From an uncultured Oscillospiraceae bacterium (GTDB taxonomy: Bacteria; Bacillota; Clostridia; Oscillospirales; Oscillospiraceae), in the NCBI GenBank assembly GCA_934591745.1, contig CAKTPQ010000019.1, forward strand, positions 1 through 34,610: a stretch of DNA of 34,610 nucleotides. Direction: 5' to 3'. A model generated the notes under the pieces. The model saw only the letters and a list, made by a program, of their open reading frames with translations. It did no database searches and was not told the origin of the DNA. Of this stretch, positions 1 to 6,831 are shown piece by piece (within the stretch, counting starts at the first letter, position 1; every line of letters begins with the position of its first letter). The position numbers and the translations under genes were made by a program.

Positions 1-1062
1 ACCTGCCGCTCCGCATTGGAGAAGGCGGTGCAGGATGGGCTGATCCGTGTGAACCCGGCCATCGGCTGCAAGCTGCCGCCGAAAAAGGCACGGGAGATGC
101 AGGTACTGACGAGGGAGGAACTGCAGCGGTTTCTCATTCAGGCGAAGTTCGAGGGCTACTACGAGGTCTTCCTTCTGGACTTGGCCACCGGCCTGCGCCG
201 GGGTGAGCTGATGGCGCTGCAATGGGACGACCTGAACTTCAAAACCGGTGTGCTGAATGTGAACAAGCAGGTCTACGATGTGCGGGGCCAACTTCAAATC
301 AGCACGCCAAAAACAAAGAACTCTGTTCGCAAGATCGTCCTGCCGCCTGCTGTGGTGGAGGTGCTGCGGGAGTATAAAAAGACGGTAGACTCTCGCTGGA
401 TGTTCCCGTCCCCGGTGAAGGAGGACTGCCCCATTACGCCCGGCGTGGTGCGGCGCAGACTGCAGTTCATTCTGGAGCACGCAGGATGCAAGCATGTGAG
501 ATTCCATGACCTGCGCCACACCTTCGCCACGCTGGCGTTGGAGAACGGCATGGATGTGAAAACGCTCTCCGCTATGCTGGGCCATGTGTCGGCGGCCACC
601 ACGCTGGACATCTACACCCACATTACCGATGACATGCGGCTCACGGCCGCCGCCAACATCGACCGTGGCATCGGCAAAGTAGCACCACAGGAGGATGCTT
701 CAGAGCCGGGGTGGGAAACTGCCCCGGCCCAGGCGGAAAAGCCGAGAATGACCGACTTCAAGCCCTATGTGGGACGCAAGCGCAGATCCGGCACCGGCTG
801 CGTCAGTGAGATCAACGACCATCTCTTCGAAGGGCGCTATTCCCCCAAATGGCCCGACGGCAAAAAGCACGCGCGCAATGTCTATGCCCACACCCGCGAG
901 GAGTGCGAGGAGAAGCTGAAGGTGCTGATCATGGAGATGAAAGCGGAGATTGCGGAGGCGCAACGACTGAAGAATTTGGGCGAGGGCGATGGAAGCCCGC
1001 TGAATCCACCGAAGAAATTGAAAAAGGCAAAGAAAACGAAAAAGAAAAGCAAGAGGAAGTAA
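1..1062 (+). CDS. Tyrosine site-specific integrase, 5'-truncated by window edge
   Basis: C-terminal part of a tyrosine recombinase that integrates and excises a mobile element. The reading frame is open to base 1, so the gene starts upstream; the in-frame TTG at 16 is not a convincing start. Counting from that TTG, the catalytic set is visible: Arg61 in TGLRRGEL, a Lys in the TPKTKNS beta-hairpin (about 99-101), HDLRH with His164 and Arg167, LGH with His190, and nucleophile Tyr200 in DIYTHI. The protein continues about 145 residues past the tyrosine. That tail holds a block (about 252-306, GRYSPKWPDGKKHARNVYAHT) resembling the Arm-type DNA-binding domain normally found at the N-terminus of Tn916-like integrases, then a Lys-rich end. 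The gene points toward tRNA-Pro at 3622, consistent with integration there (inference). Confidence 0.93.
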   Translation, partial: TCRSALEKAVQDGLIRVNPAIGCKLPPKKAREMQVLTREELQRFLIQAKFEGYYEVFLLDLATGLRRGELMALQWDDLNFKTGVLNVNKQVYDVRGQLQISTPKTKNSVRKIVLPPAVVEVLREYKKTVDSRWMFPSPVKEDCPITPGVVRRRLQFILEHAGCKHVRFHDLRHTFATLALENGMDVKTLSAMLGHVSAATTLDIYTHITDDMRLTAAANIDRGIGKVAPQEDASEPGWETAPAQAEKPRMTDFKPYVGRKRRSGTGCVSEINDHLFEGRYSPKWPDGKKHARNVYAHTREECEEKLKVLIMEMKAEIAEAQRLKNLGEGDGSPLNPPKKLKKAKKTKKKSKRK

Positions 1063-1070
1063 AATATGCG

Positions 1071-1113
1071 CCGCCCTGGGTGCCGAATAATCGATACCCG
1101 GGGCGGTGTTTTT
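1071..1113 (+). terminator. Rho-independent terminator after the integrase
   Basis: An 11-bp stem (one G.T pair), CCGCCCTGGGT with ACCCGGGGCGG, starts 8 bases after the integrase stop and is followed by TGTTTTT. It separates the integrase from the convergent reverse transcriptase gene. Confidence 0.8.
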
Positions 1114-1161
1114 CATTGTTATAGCTTACAATTGAGGATGCTCCTTTATTAAGAAGGAAAG

Positions 1162-2874
1162 TTAATAAATCGTTTCGTCTGCCTGCAGTGCTTCAATAAA
1201 CTTGCTGAAAAGGTCTTCCTCTTCTGGTGTGAGAGAAGATGGGGTTTCCAAGCCAGCGCCTTCCAACTGTTCGAGAATTGATTTTTTCATTTTACGCAAA
1301 GCATTGTATAACTCAGAACGTGTAGCAAATTCAGGGTTATGAAATTTATTAGGAGGGTTGGAATACGAAAAACCAGGGTTATAAAACTTCACATTTCGAT
1401 TCAAAAGTTCATTAAAAAAACTATTTTTCTTGGCGTATTCAAAAGGTATTCCAGGCAGCTTAAGCCACTGATTTTTAGTTGATTCGTATGCAAGCAACCA
1501 ATGAGACGTCCACATCAGTGAGTTTGGACTGCCCTTTTCGTTTGTATCCTCGCTTTTAAGATAATTGTGAAGGTTTTTCCGTTGCTGGAGAATAGCAGCA
1601 ACATTCTCCTGACCTGAGGAATGGACAATATCTAACATTATGATAATCGCAAGTTCATTCGTGGTCTTTAGGACTTTAGTAATATAGGCTTGGGAGATAG
1701 AAATATCAAATACCTTAACAAACCAAACAGCCCAAATTAGCTCTTGCTCTCTATTCAAAAGTATGCTTTCATCGATGACACTATAGATTGCGCGCTTTAA
1801 TGCATTAATCTTTATTAAATCCTTGTTGTTCCAAAAAACATCTACAATTCGGTCAGACAGAGATGGAAAACGAGTCCATAAATTTATCAATCTGGATTGT
1901 ACTGCAGGCCAACTGTTTTTTGTGTAATGATGGTAAGAAATCACTTTAAGACCGTACTTTAGAATTGCTATATCCTTGCATTTATTATATTCAATAATCA
2001 ATTTTGTAAGAAACATATCAGGCTGGAGATGTATATACTGCTTAATCTCTTCAACCCATGGATTGCCATACAAAAAGGGACCTTCGGTAATTCTAATTTT
2101 GTTTTCGTTGAAGCTCAGTTCATATTGCGCAAGACAAGTCCTAATGTATGAGATGATTTCTTGAATCTGAGAACTTTTCGATACATAAATGTAGTAATCG
2201 TCAACAAAGCGGCAGCAAGAAATTTCAGGAAACTTCTTGCTTATTTGTTCATCTACGGAGCATAAGATGATTTCGGAGATAATGCGAGAAACAGCATTGC
2301 CTACAAGAATTCCATTCGTTTGGTCGTAGTTTAATGCTCGCATTAATTTATCCAGCTGATTGCCGAGTAATGTCATGTCGTTGCGGTGCTTTTTTGCAAC
2401 TGCAATACCATGCACAACCCAAGGGATACAGTGTGTATATATGTTATCAAAGAAAGCATTAATATCTAAACGTATTTCATATCGATTTTCTTGGAATAAG
2501 CACTCGATTTCACGTTTAGTATCTAAAACGGTATTTGAACGTTTAGCATATGGCTGCTCCTGTCTGGGCTGACGCTCAATTGGAGCGGTCAGCGAATACT
2601 TGCTTTTCTCAAGTATCGCTTTTATTTGAGACTCATTTTTTACAATAAAATCAACGGCCTTACAATAATGATATGGATTTGGTAAGGCGAATTTTCTACG
2701 TGAAGATTCTGACTTGTAGCCACTATATGTAAGTGGGATTGAATAGCCCTGGCCAAATGAATTTGATGTCGCAATGGCAAGCGTTGCATTTGCTGCTAAA
2801 TCATCAGTGCTGAAACAAGGTGGTAATTCAGCGGGAAATACTTCGTTTCGAAGTAAATTCTCTGTATTAAACAT
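1162..2874 (-). CDS. Reverse transcriptase, Abi/unknown-group (DRT-like) family
   Basis: RNA-directed DNA polymerase of 570 aa. Palm motifs are visible: motif A RLDINAFFDNIYTH with Asp137, motif B NGILVGNAVSRIISEI (188-203) and catalytic box RFVDDYYIY with Asp225-Asp226. FVDD replaces the usual YADD. Residues about 290-570 have no recognised domain and look largely helical, as in abortive-infection reverse transcriptases such as AbiA/AbiK. There is no maturase X domain or HNH endonuclease, so a group II intron protein is unlikely. The start at 2874 (MFNTEN) is chosen because AAGGAGG lies 8 bases upstream; an in-frame ATG 12 codons earlier has no such site. It follows the HEPN-like gene by 82 bp in the same direction and is probably co-transcribed. 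Base composition is clearly AT-rich against the GC-rich chromosome. Phage defence is inferred from family and context; the exact DRT group cannot be assigned by eye. Confidence 0.85.
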   Translation of the reverse strand: MFNTENLLRNEVFPAELPPCFSTDDLAANATLAIATSNSFGQGYSIPLTYSGYKSESSRRKFALPNPYHYCKAVDFIVKNESQIKAILEKSKYSLTAPIERQPRQEQPYAKRSNTVLDTKREIECLFQENRYEIRLDINAFFDNIYTHCIPWVVHGIAVAKKHRNDMTLLGNQLDKLMRALNYDQTNGILVGNAVSRIISEIILCSVDEQISKKFPEISCCRFVDDYYIYVSKSSQIQEIISYIRTCLAQYELSFNENKIRITEGPFLYGNPWVEEIKQYIHLQPDMFLTKLIIEYNKCKDIAILKYGLKVISYHHYTKNSWPAVQSRLINLWTRFPSLSDRIVDVFWNNKDLIKINALKRAIYSVIDESILLNREQELIWAVWFVKVFDISISQAYITKVLKTTNELAIIIMLDIVHSSGQENVAAILQQRKNLHNYLKSEDTNEKGSPNSLMWTSHWLLAYESTKNQWLKLPGIPFEYAKKNSFFNELLNRNVKFYNPGFSYSNPPNKFHNPEFATRSELYNALRKMKKSILEQLEGAGLETPSSLTPEEEDLFSKFIEALQADETIY

Positions 2875-2956
2875 AAATGTGTCCTCCTTGCCAGAATAGG
2901 CGTAACACACGGGAAATTATTCTTGACAGTGATTTAGGTGGCACTATCGAACCGAG

Positions 2957-3409
2957 TCAGAATCGTGAATATTTTGAGAGTACTGCGATATCATGGATGA
3001 GTTGTTCAAATGACTCTTTGGTCCAAAACCGAGGATGAATCCTTCCGTGCATAACGCTGTTTCGTCCATTTTCATCAATAGATATTTGTGTATACTTAAA
3101 GTGCCGTTTGGCTTGTTCTAATAAGGCAACATAGTCAGGGTTGTTTTGGTTTTCTTTAATCGCCAATGCAATTAGAGCCATACCAACGCTAACCTTCACA
3201 GGTTGTTTGTCACGATCAAACAGAGGTAATTCGTAATCCGATGTTGTTGTACGGATCATTTCTTCCAAATAGGAATAAGCAAATGGGGTGAGAATGGAGT
3301 ACGATTCAGGGAACTTCTTATAGATGCTTTGGGCCAAATACCAATCTGGCGCCCAGTTCCACATATGCGCATAATCTAATATCAAATCAAAATCGTCAAA
3401 TACAGACAT
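2957..3409 (-). CDS. Small HEPN-like protein, partner of the reverse transcriptase
   Basis: Protein of 150 aa without a clear signal peptide or membrane segment. Near the C-terminus (about 117-123) the sequence RNSVMHG fits the R-x4-H motif of HEPN ribonucleases, with the polar residue after Arg that is usual in that superfamily, inside a predicted all-helical region (LIALAIKENQ..., FEQLIHDIAVLSK). HEPN proteins are commonly RNA-cutting toxins or effectors in defence systems, and AbiA-type reverse transcriptases are reported to carry a HEPN domain, so a separate HEPN protein beside a reverse transcriptase makes sense. It is the first gene of the two-gene unit, with a GGTGA ribosome site 7-8 bases before ATG and a good promoter upstream. 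HEPN membership rests on the motif and predicted helices only; it could instead be an unrelated small helical protein. Confidence 0.65.
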   Translation of the reverse strand: MSVFDDFDLILDYAHMWNWAPDWYLAQSIYKKFPESYSILTPFAYSYLEEMIRTTTSDYELPLFDRDKQPVKVSVGMALIALAIKENQNNPDYVALLEQAKRHFKYTQISIDENGRNSVMHGRIHPRFWTKESFEQLIHDIAVLSKYSRF

Positions 3410-3497
3410 GCTTTTTCACCCCATATGTTAAAGTGAAACAGACATACAGTGAAGACTGTACGGCTGCCTTGGTGGCGCAAAGGCCTACTATCAATTA

Positions 3498-3526
3498 ATT
3501 ATAATATAATTGGTCGAAAATTACAA
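3498..3526 (-). promoter_or_regulatory. Sigma-A type promoter of the HEPN-RT unit
   Basis: On the minus strand, TTGTAA and TATAAT are separated by 17 bp. Transcription would start near 3491 and give an about 82-nt leader before the HEPN-like ATG, containing two small hairpins (3445-3460 and 3466-3484). Confidence 0.7.
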
Positions 3527-3586
3527 TAAAACATCGAATATATAGCTGCCCTCACCTCCTGCGCCGCAATAGACAAAGAATAAGAA

Positions 3587-3621
3587 AAGCCCCTCTGAAA
3601 TCAACGATTTCAGAGGGGCTT
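3587..3621 (-). terminator. Terminator of tRNA-Pro
   Basis: Perfect 16-bp stem AAGCCCCTCTGAAATC with a 3-nt loop, beginning directly after the CCA end of tRNA-Pro on the minus strand and followed by TTTTCTTATTC. It separates the tRNA from the defence cassette downstream. Confidence 0.85.
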
Positions 3622-3697
3622 TGGTCCGAGTAGTGCGGCTCGAACGCACGGTCTCCTGGTCCCAAACCAGGCGCGATACCAACTTCGCTATACCCGG
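3622..3697 (-). tRNA. tRNA-Pro(TGG)
   Basis: A 76-nt cloverleaf with encoded CCA. The acceptor stem CCGGGTA/TACTCGG is fully paired with one G.T. The D stem GCGA/TCGC, the anticodon stem CCTGG/CCAGG around loop TTTGGGA (anticodon TGG) and the T stem GTGCG/CGCAC with loop TTCGAGC are all intact, and the discriminator base is A. It sits between the mobile element on its 3' side and two broken copies of its own 5' half on the other side, so it is the likely integration target. The D stem uses TCGC where both fragments have GCGC, showing that this copy has kept pairing. Confidence 0.93.
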
Positions 3698-3713
3698 ATA
3701 TTCAATTTCTGCC

Positions 3714-3742
3714 ATGATACCACGGCGAGGGGTAAAAATAAA
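3714..3742 (-). promoter_or_regulatory. Possible promoter of tRNA-Pro
   Basis: Minus-strand TTTATT, a 17-bp spacer and TATCAT, 17 bases upstream of the tRNA 5' end. The -35 element is weak; the call rests mainly on position. Confidence 0.35.
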
Positions 3743-3755
3743 GATTTTTCTGTCT

Positions 3756-3781
3756 GTGGTCATTTATGTGGTCAAGACCAC
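3756..3781. repeat. GTGGTC repeat cluster upstream of tRNA-Pro
   Basis: Three GTGGTC units: two direct (3756-3761 and 3768-3773, 12 bp apart) and one inverted (GACCAC, 3776-3781) two bases after the second. A cluster of short repeats beside a tRNA integration site could be arm-type integrase sites or a regulator site left by an earlier element. The role is unknown. Confidence 0.5.
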
Positions 3782-3881
3782 TTTTGCGCCGTTTTTGGCA
3801 ATCGGTGGAAATCCCGCAAACACAGGCGTCACAAGGCTTTGCGGCGTTTCGCCTCACCCTATCCCGGATACAACCACGGCA

Positions 3882-3920
3882 CTCCCAAAGCAGGCGCGCT
3901 ACCAACTGCGCTACACCCGG
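3882..3920 (-). pseudogene. tRNA-Pro 5'-half fragment, copy 2
   Basis: Minus strand reads CCGGGTGTAGCGCAGTTGG and onward through the D arm and the 5' anticodon strand to TTTGGGAG, then leaves the tRNA pattern: no matching 3' anticodon strand, T arm or acceptor strand follows. It differs from copy 3 at only three of 39 positions. It is not a working tRNA. It is probably a relic of recombination at the tRNA, since both fragments break at the same base. Confidence 0.8.
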
Positions 3921-3952
3921 TTATTTCGTTATTTTATCCGGCTGGTCGTATT

Positions 3953-3991
3953 CTCCCAAAGCAGGCGCGCTACCAGCTTCGCTATACCCGG
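3953..3991 (-). pseudogene. tRNA-Pro 5'-half fragment, copy 3
   Basis: Same 39-bp 5' half as copy 2, ending at TTTGGGAG and followed by about 32 unrelated bases before copy 2 begins. Its 5' flank (ATATCCGGGTATAGCGAAG) matches the intact tRNA-Pro better than copy 2 does, suggesting it is the original chromosomal 5' end (inference). The D stem has an A.G mismatch, as expected for a decaying copy. Confidence 0.8.
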
Positions 3992-4059
3992 ATATCCGAT
4001 TTTCCCGCCAGCGCCGGAAAACTATTCCTTATCCTATCATGTCCGGCGGGAAAAAGCAA

Positions 4060-4092
4060 CAGGCGGCGGACAGAAAATCTGTCCGCCGCCTG
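4060..4092 (-). terminator. Terminator of the two-component operon
   Basis: Perfect 15-bp stem CAGGCGGCGGACAGA with a 3-nt loop, starting 5 bases after the kinase stop codon on the minus strand and followed by TTGCTTTTTCCC. Confidence 0.88.
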
Positions 4093-4097
4093 TACAT

Positions 4098-6071
4098 TTA
4101 TGCGCCCAGCCCCGGCAGGGCCGGCTGTACCAACGGCAGCGTTACGTCCGCCCGAAACAGATCCGCATCGATGGACAGCCGGAACGTGCCGCCCATCAGC
4201 TGCACCAGACTCTGGGCGATAGACAGCCCCAGCCCGCTGCCCTCCGTGTGCCGGGAGGCATCTCCCCGCACGAAGCGCTCCATCAGCTCGTCGGGGGAGA
4301 TGTTCAGCTCCGCCCGTGACACATTCTTAAAGCTCAGGGTCATCTGCCCGTCCGCCACGGTGCCGGACACATAGACCCGCGTCTCCGGCATGGCGTACTT
4401 GCAGATGTTGGACACCAGGTTGTCCATGACCCGGCTGAGCAGCTTGCTGTCGGCGGACACCACGGGCTGCCCCTCCGGCGGCTGCGCCACCAGCGTCAGA
4501 TGGCAGTCTGCCAGCCGGTCCTGGTATTCGCCCACGATCTGACTGAACAGCACGTTCACGTCCGTGGGCTGCAGATCCACCGGCAGCGCGCCGGAGGACG
4601 CCTTGGACGCCTCCACCAGGTCCTCCGTCAGCTTCTTCAGCCGCTTGCTCTGCCGATCCAGCACCGCAATGTATTCCCGTGCAATGGGGGAGGGGATGTC
4701 CTCTTTTTTCAGCAGATCCACGTAGTTGACGATGGATGTCAGCGGCGTCTTGATGTCGTGGGACACGTTGGTGATCAGCTCGGTTTTCATCCGCTCGGCG
4801 CGCATCTGCTCCTGCACAGCGTTCTCCATGCCGCTCTGCAAGCGGTTCATGGCCTGCCCGTACCGCCGGAACGCGCCGAACAGGCGGCGTGTATCCACTG
4901 GCGTGGTCAGATCGCCTTCCGCCAGACGCTGGCCGTTTTTCTCCAGTGTCCGCAGGTTCAGCGCCACCGCTAGGATGGCCAGCAGCTCCACGAGCTTCAG
5001 CACCAGAAAATACTCTCCGTAGTAATTCATCTGATACAGTCCGATCTCCAGCAGCGCCAGACCCAGCCCCGCCAGTGCCGTTTTCCACACCAGTGGGATG
5101 CCGGTAACGATGCGCCACAGCCACAGGGTCACGCCACGCAGGATGCGCCACAGCAGCCGCAGCACCCGGGCGGTCAGGGAACCGCGGATGACGGTACCGG
5201 CCTTGCACTGGGCGGCAAAGACGCACAGGAACAGCAGCGTGACCGGTATCAGCGCTGCACAGAAAAGAACCTGCCCCCACTCCGAATAGAAGGTGTTCCA
5301 TCCGATGAAGAAGGCGCTTAGCAGCGCGATGATCCACACGTCGGCGGGGATCCTGTCCAGCCATGTCAGGTGGATGCCCTCGTGATTCTGCCAATGTCCG
5401 GCGGACGCCATGGAGAAGCAGAAGCAAAACAGCGTCAGGAGGCCGCACAGCACCGTGAGGAAGATAGCCAGCCCGGTGTGGGCCAGCAGCCACGAGCAGA
5501 CCAGATAGGAGTAGCTGGGGGCTTGTCCGCTTTTCTCCAGCAGGGTGGCGGTGATGGCGACCTGAATGGCGGTGAGGCCCGTGCTCGCCGACAGGTGATA
5601 GACATACAGCTCCTGCGTGTCGTACAGCAGCTTGTCGCCCTCCGTCAGATCGAAGTTGGCCAGATACGTCTCACCGGTGTCCGGGTCGGACACGACAAGC
5701 TGGCAGGAGGAGAGCTCCCGGGAGAACGCATCGGCAAACAGCCGGGGCAGCTCCGACAAAAGCTGCTGGGCGGCCTCCGCGTTATAGTCGGCGGCGGTGG
5801 CGGACGCATCCGTATTGACAAAGTAATACGACCTGTCCAGCAGCCCCACGCTGTCCAGTTGGGCGCAGAGATAGTCGTTGGCCATGCTGAGACTGTCGTA
5901 GCACTGCTCCTGATACAGGGTCTGCCGCAGGTACGCGCCGTCGTCCAGAAAGACGCCGTAGCTGACCAGTATGCCGATGCCGACGCCGCCCAGCGCGGTG
6001 AGCGCGGCGAACACCAGCGTCAGGGCGAAGGCGGCGGCCTTGGCCCACGTCCTGTTCACCCATTTCTTCAC
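4098..6071 (-). CDS. Sensor histidine kinase
   Basis: Membrane-bound sensor kinase of 657 aa that should phosphorylate the response regulator encoded just upstream. There is one N-terminal membrane segment (about 11-38), an extracellular sensing region (about 40-185), then several further segments (about 190-222, 245-262, 266-290, 330-350, 354-373). A HAMP-like linker leads to the HisKA domain with phospho-acceptor His438 in NVSHDIKTPLTS. The ATPase domain has the N box (NLVSNICKY, Asn551/Asn555) and G box GSGLGLS (611-617). The additional four or five membrane segments between sensor and kinase are more than the usual two. The start overlaps the regulator stop (ATGA), so translation is coupled. 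The signal sensed is not evident; a cell-envelope signal is only a guess. Confidence 0.93.
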   Translation of the reverse strand: MKKWVNRTWAKAAAFALTLVFAALTALGGVGIGILVSYGVFLDDGAYLRQTLYQEQCYDSLSMANDYLCAQLDSVGLLDRSYYFVNTDASATAADYNAEAAQQLLSELPRLFADAFSRELSSCQLVVSDPDTGETYLANFDLTEGDKLLYDTQELYVYHLSASTGLTAIQVAITATLLEKSGQAPSYSYLVCSWLLAHTGLAIFLTVLCGLLTLFCFCFSMASAGHWQNHEGIHLTWLDRIPADVWIIALLSAFFIGWNTFYSEWGQVLFCAALIPVTLLFLCVFAAQCKAGTVIRGSLTARVLRLLWRILRGVTLWLWRIVTGIPLVWKTALAGLGLALLEIGLYQMNYYGEYFLVLKLVELLAILAVALNLRTLEKNGQRLAEGDLTTPVDTRRLFGAFRRYGQAMNRLQSGMENAVQEQMRAERMKTELITNVSHDIKTPLTSIVNYVDLLKKEDIPSPIAREYIAVLDRQSKRLKKLTEDLVEASKASSGALPVDLQPTDVNVLFSQIVGEYQDRLADCHLTLVAQPPEGQPVVSADSKLLSRVMDNLVSNICKYAMPETRVYVSGTVADGQMTLSFKNVSRAELNISPDELMERFVRGDASRHTEGSGLGLSIAQSLVQLMGGTFRLSIDADLFRADVTLPLVQPALPGLGA

Positions 6072-6763
6072 TTGATACCGCCCTCCATCTTATAGCCCTT
6101 GCCCCAGACCACCTTGATGTACCGTGGCTCGGACGGATTGATCTCGATCTTTTCCCGCAGGTGCCGGATGTGGACGGCAATGGCCCCGGCGGCGTTGAGG
6201 GGCACGTCGTCCCACACCCGGCGATAGATCTCGCTGGGGGAGAACACGGTGCCTGCGTTCTGCATGAGAAAGCGCAGAATGTCGTACTCCTTGGGGGTCA
6301 GTGCGGCGTTTTCACCGTCCACGGTGACGGTCTTGGCATTGTCGTCCAGCCGGATGCCGCCGATGACCAGCGTGCTGGGCTGCACCGTGCCGCCGCCCAG
6401 CTGCAGATACCGCCGCAGCTGGGAGCGCACCCGCGCCAGCATCTCCACGGGGTTGAAGGGCTTGGTGATATAGTCGTCCGCGCCCACGTTCAGCCCCAGC
6501 ACCTTGTCTGTGTCCTCGCTCTTGGCCGTCAGCAGGATCACCGGCACATTGCTGGTCTGCCGCAGCTGGGCCATGGCGGTCAGGCCGTCCATCACCGGCA
6601 TCATGATGTCCATGAGGATGAGATGCACGTCCTCCCGCCCGGCGATGGCCAGCGCCTCCCTGCCGTTGTAGGCCTTGAGAACGCGGTAGCCCTCCGCCGT
6701 CAGATAGATCTCCAGCGCCGAAACGATATCCCGTTCATCGTCGCAGACCAGAATGGTATACAT
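6068..6763 (-). CDS. Response regulator, OmpR/PhoB family
   Basis: DNA-binding response regulator of 231 aa. The receiver domain (about 1-118) has the acidic pair in CDDERD, phospho-acceptor Asp in ILMDIMMPVMDG (about 52) and the conserved Lys in ITKPF. The winged-helix output domain (about 130-228) includes LTPKEYDILRFL and IKVVWGKGYKME, typical of the PhoB/OmpR class. ATG at 6763 has AAAGGAGG 8 bases upstream. It is co-transcribed with the kinase (4-bp overlap). Proteins of this class bind direct repeats of about 11-bp period; such a repeat, TTAAG-N6-TTAAG, lies at 8169-8184 between the nearby glycosyltransferase and lipoprotein genes, so these are plausible targets (inference). Confidence 0.95.
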   Translation of the reverse strand: MYTILVCDDERDIVSALEIYLTAEGYRVLKAYNGREALAIAGREDVHLILMDIMMPVMDGLTAMAQLRQTSNVPVILLTAKSEDTDKVLGLNVGADDYITKPFNPVEMLARVRSQLRRYLQLGGGTVQPSTLVIGGIRLDDNAKTVTVDGENAALTPKEYDILRFLMQNAGTVFSPSEIYRRVWDDVPLNAAGAIAVHIRHLREKIEINPSEPRYIKVVWGKGYKMEGGIK

Positions 6764-6792
6764 GTGCCGCGCCTCCTTTCCTTTCTCCGCTT

Positions 6793-6821
6793 ATCATACG
6801 GGAAAACGGGGCGCGGCACAA
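6793..6821 (-). promoter_or_regulatory. Promoter of the two-component operon
   Basis: Minus-strand TTGTGC and TATGAT with a 17-bp spacer, 29 bp upstream of the response regulator start, in the short gap after the glycosyltransferase gene. Confidence 0.65.
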
Positions 6822-6831
6822 TAGGGGAAGT

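Noticed and set aside
1162..2874. Group II intron maturase or retron RT
   Set aside because: No maturase X domain, no HNH domain and no intron domain V/VI structure seen nearby; no msr/msd-like inverted repeats recognised. Motif A/B and FVDD box fit unknown-group enzymes better.
3621..4374. Overlapping plus-strand frames of 127-232 codons
   Set aside because: They run across the tRNA-Pro gene, its fragments and a terminator, and contain the tRNA repeats in translation (QARYQLRYTR); not coding.
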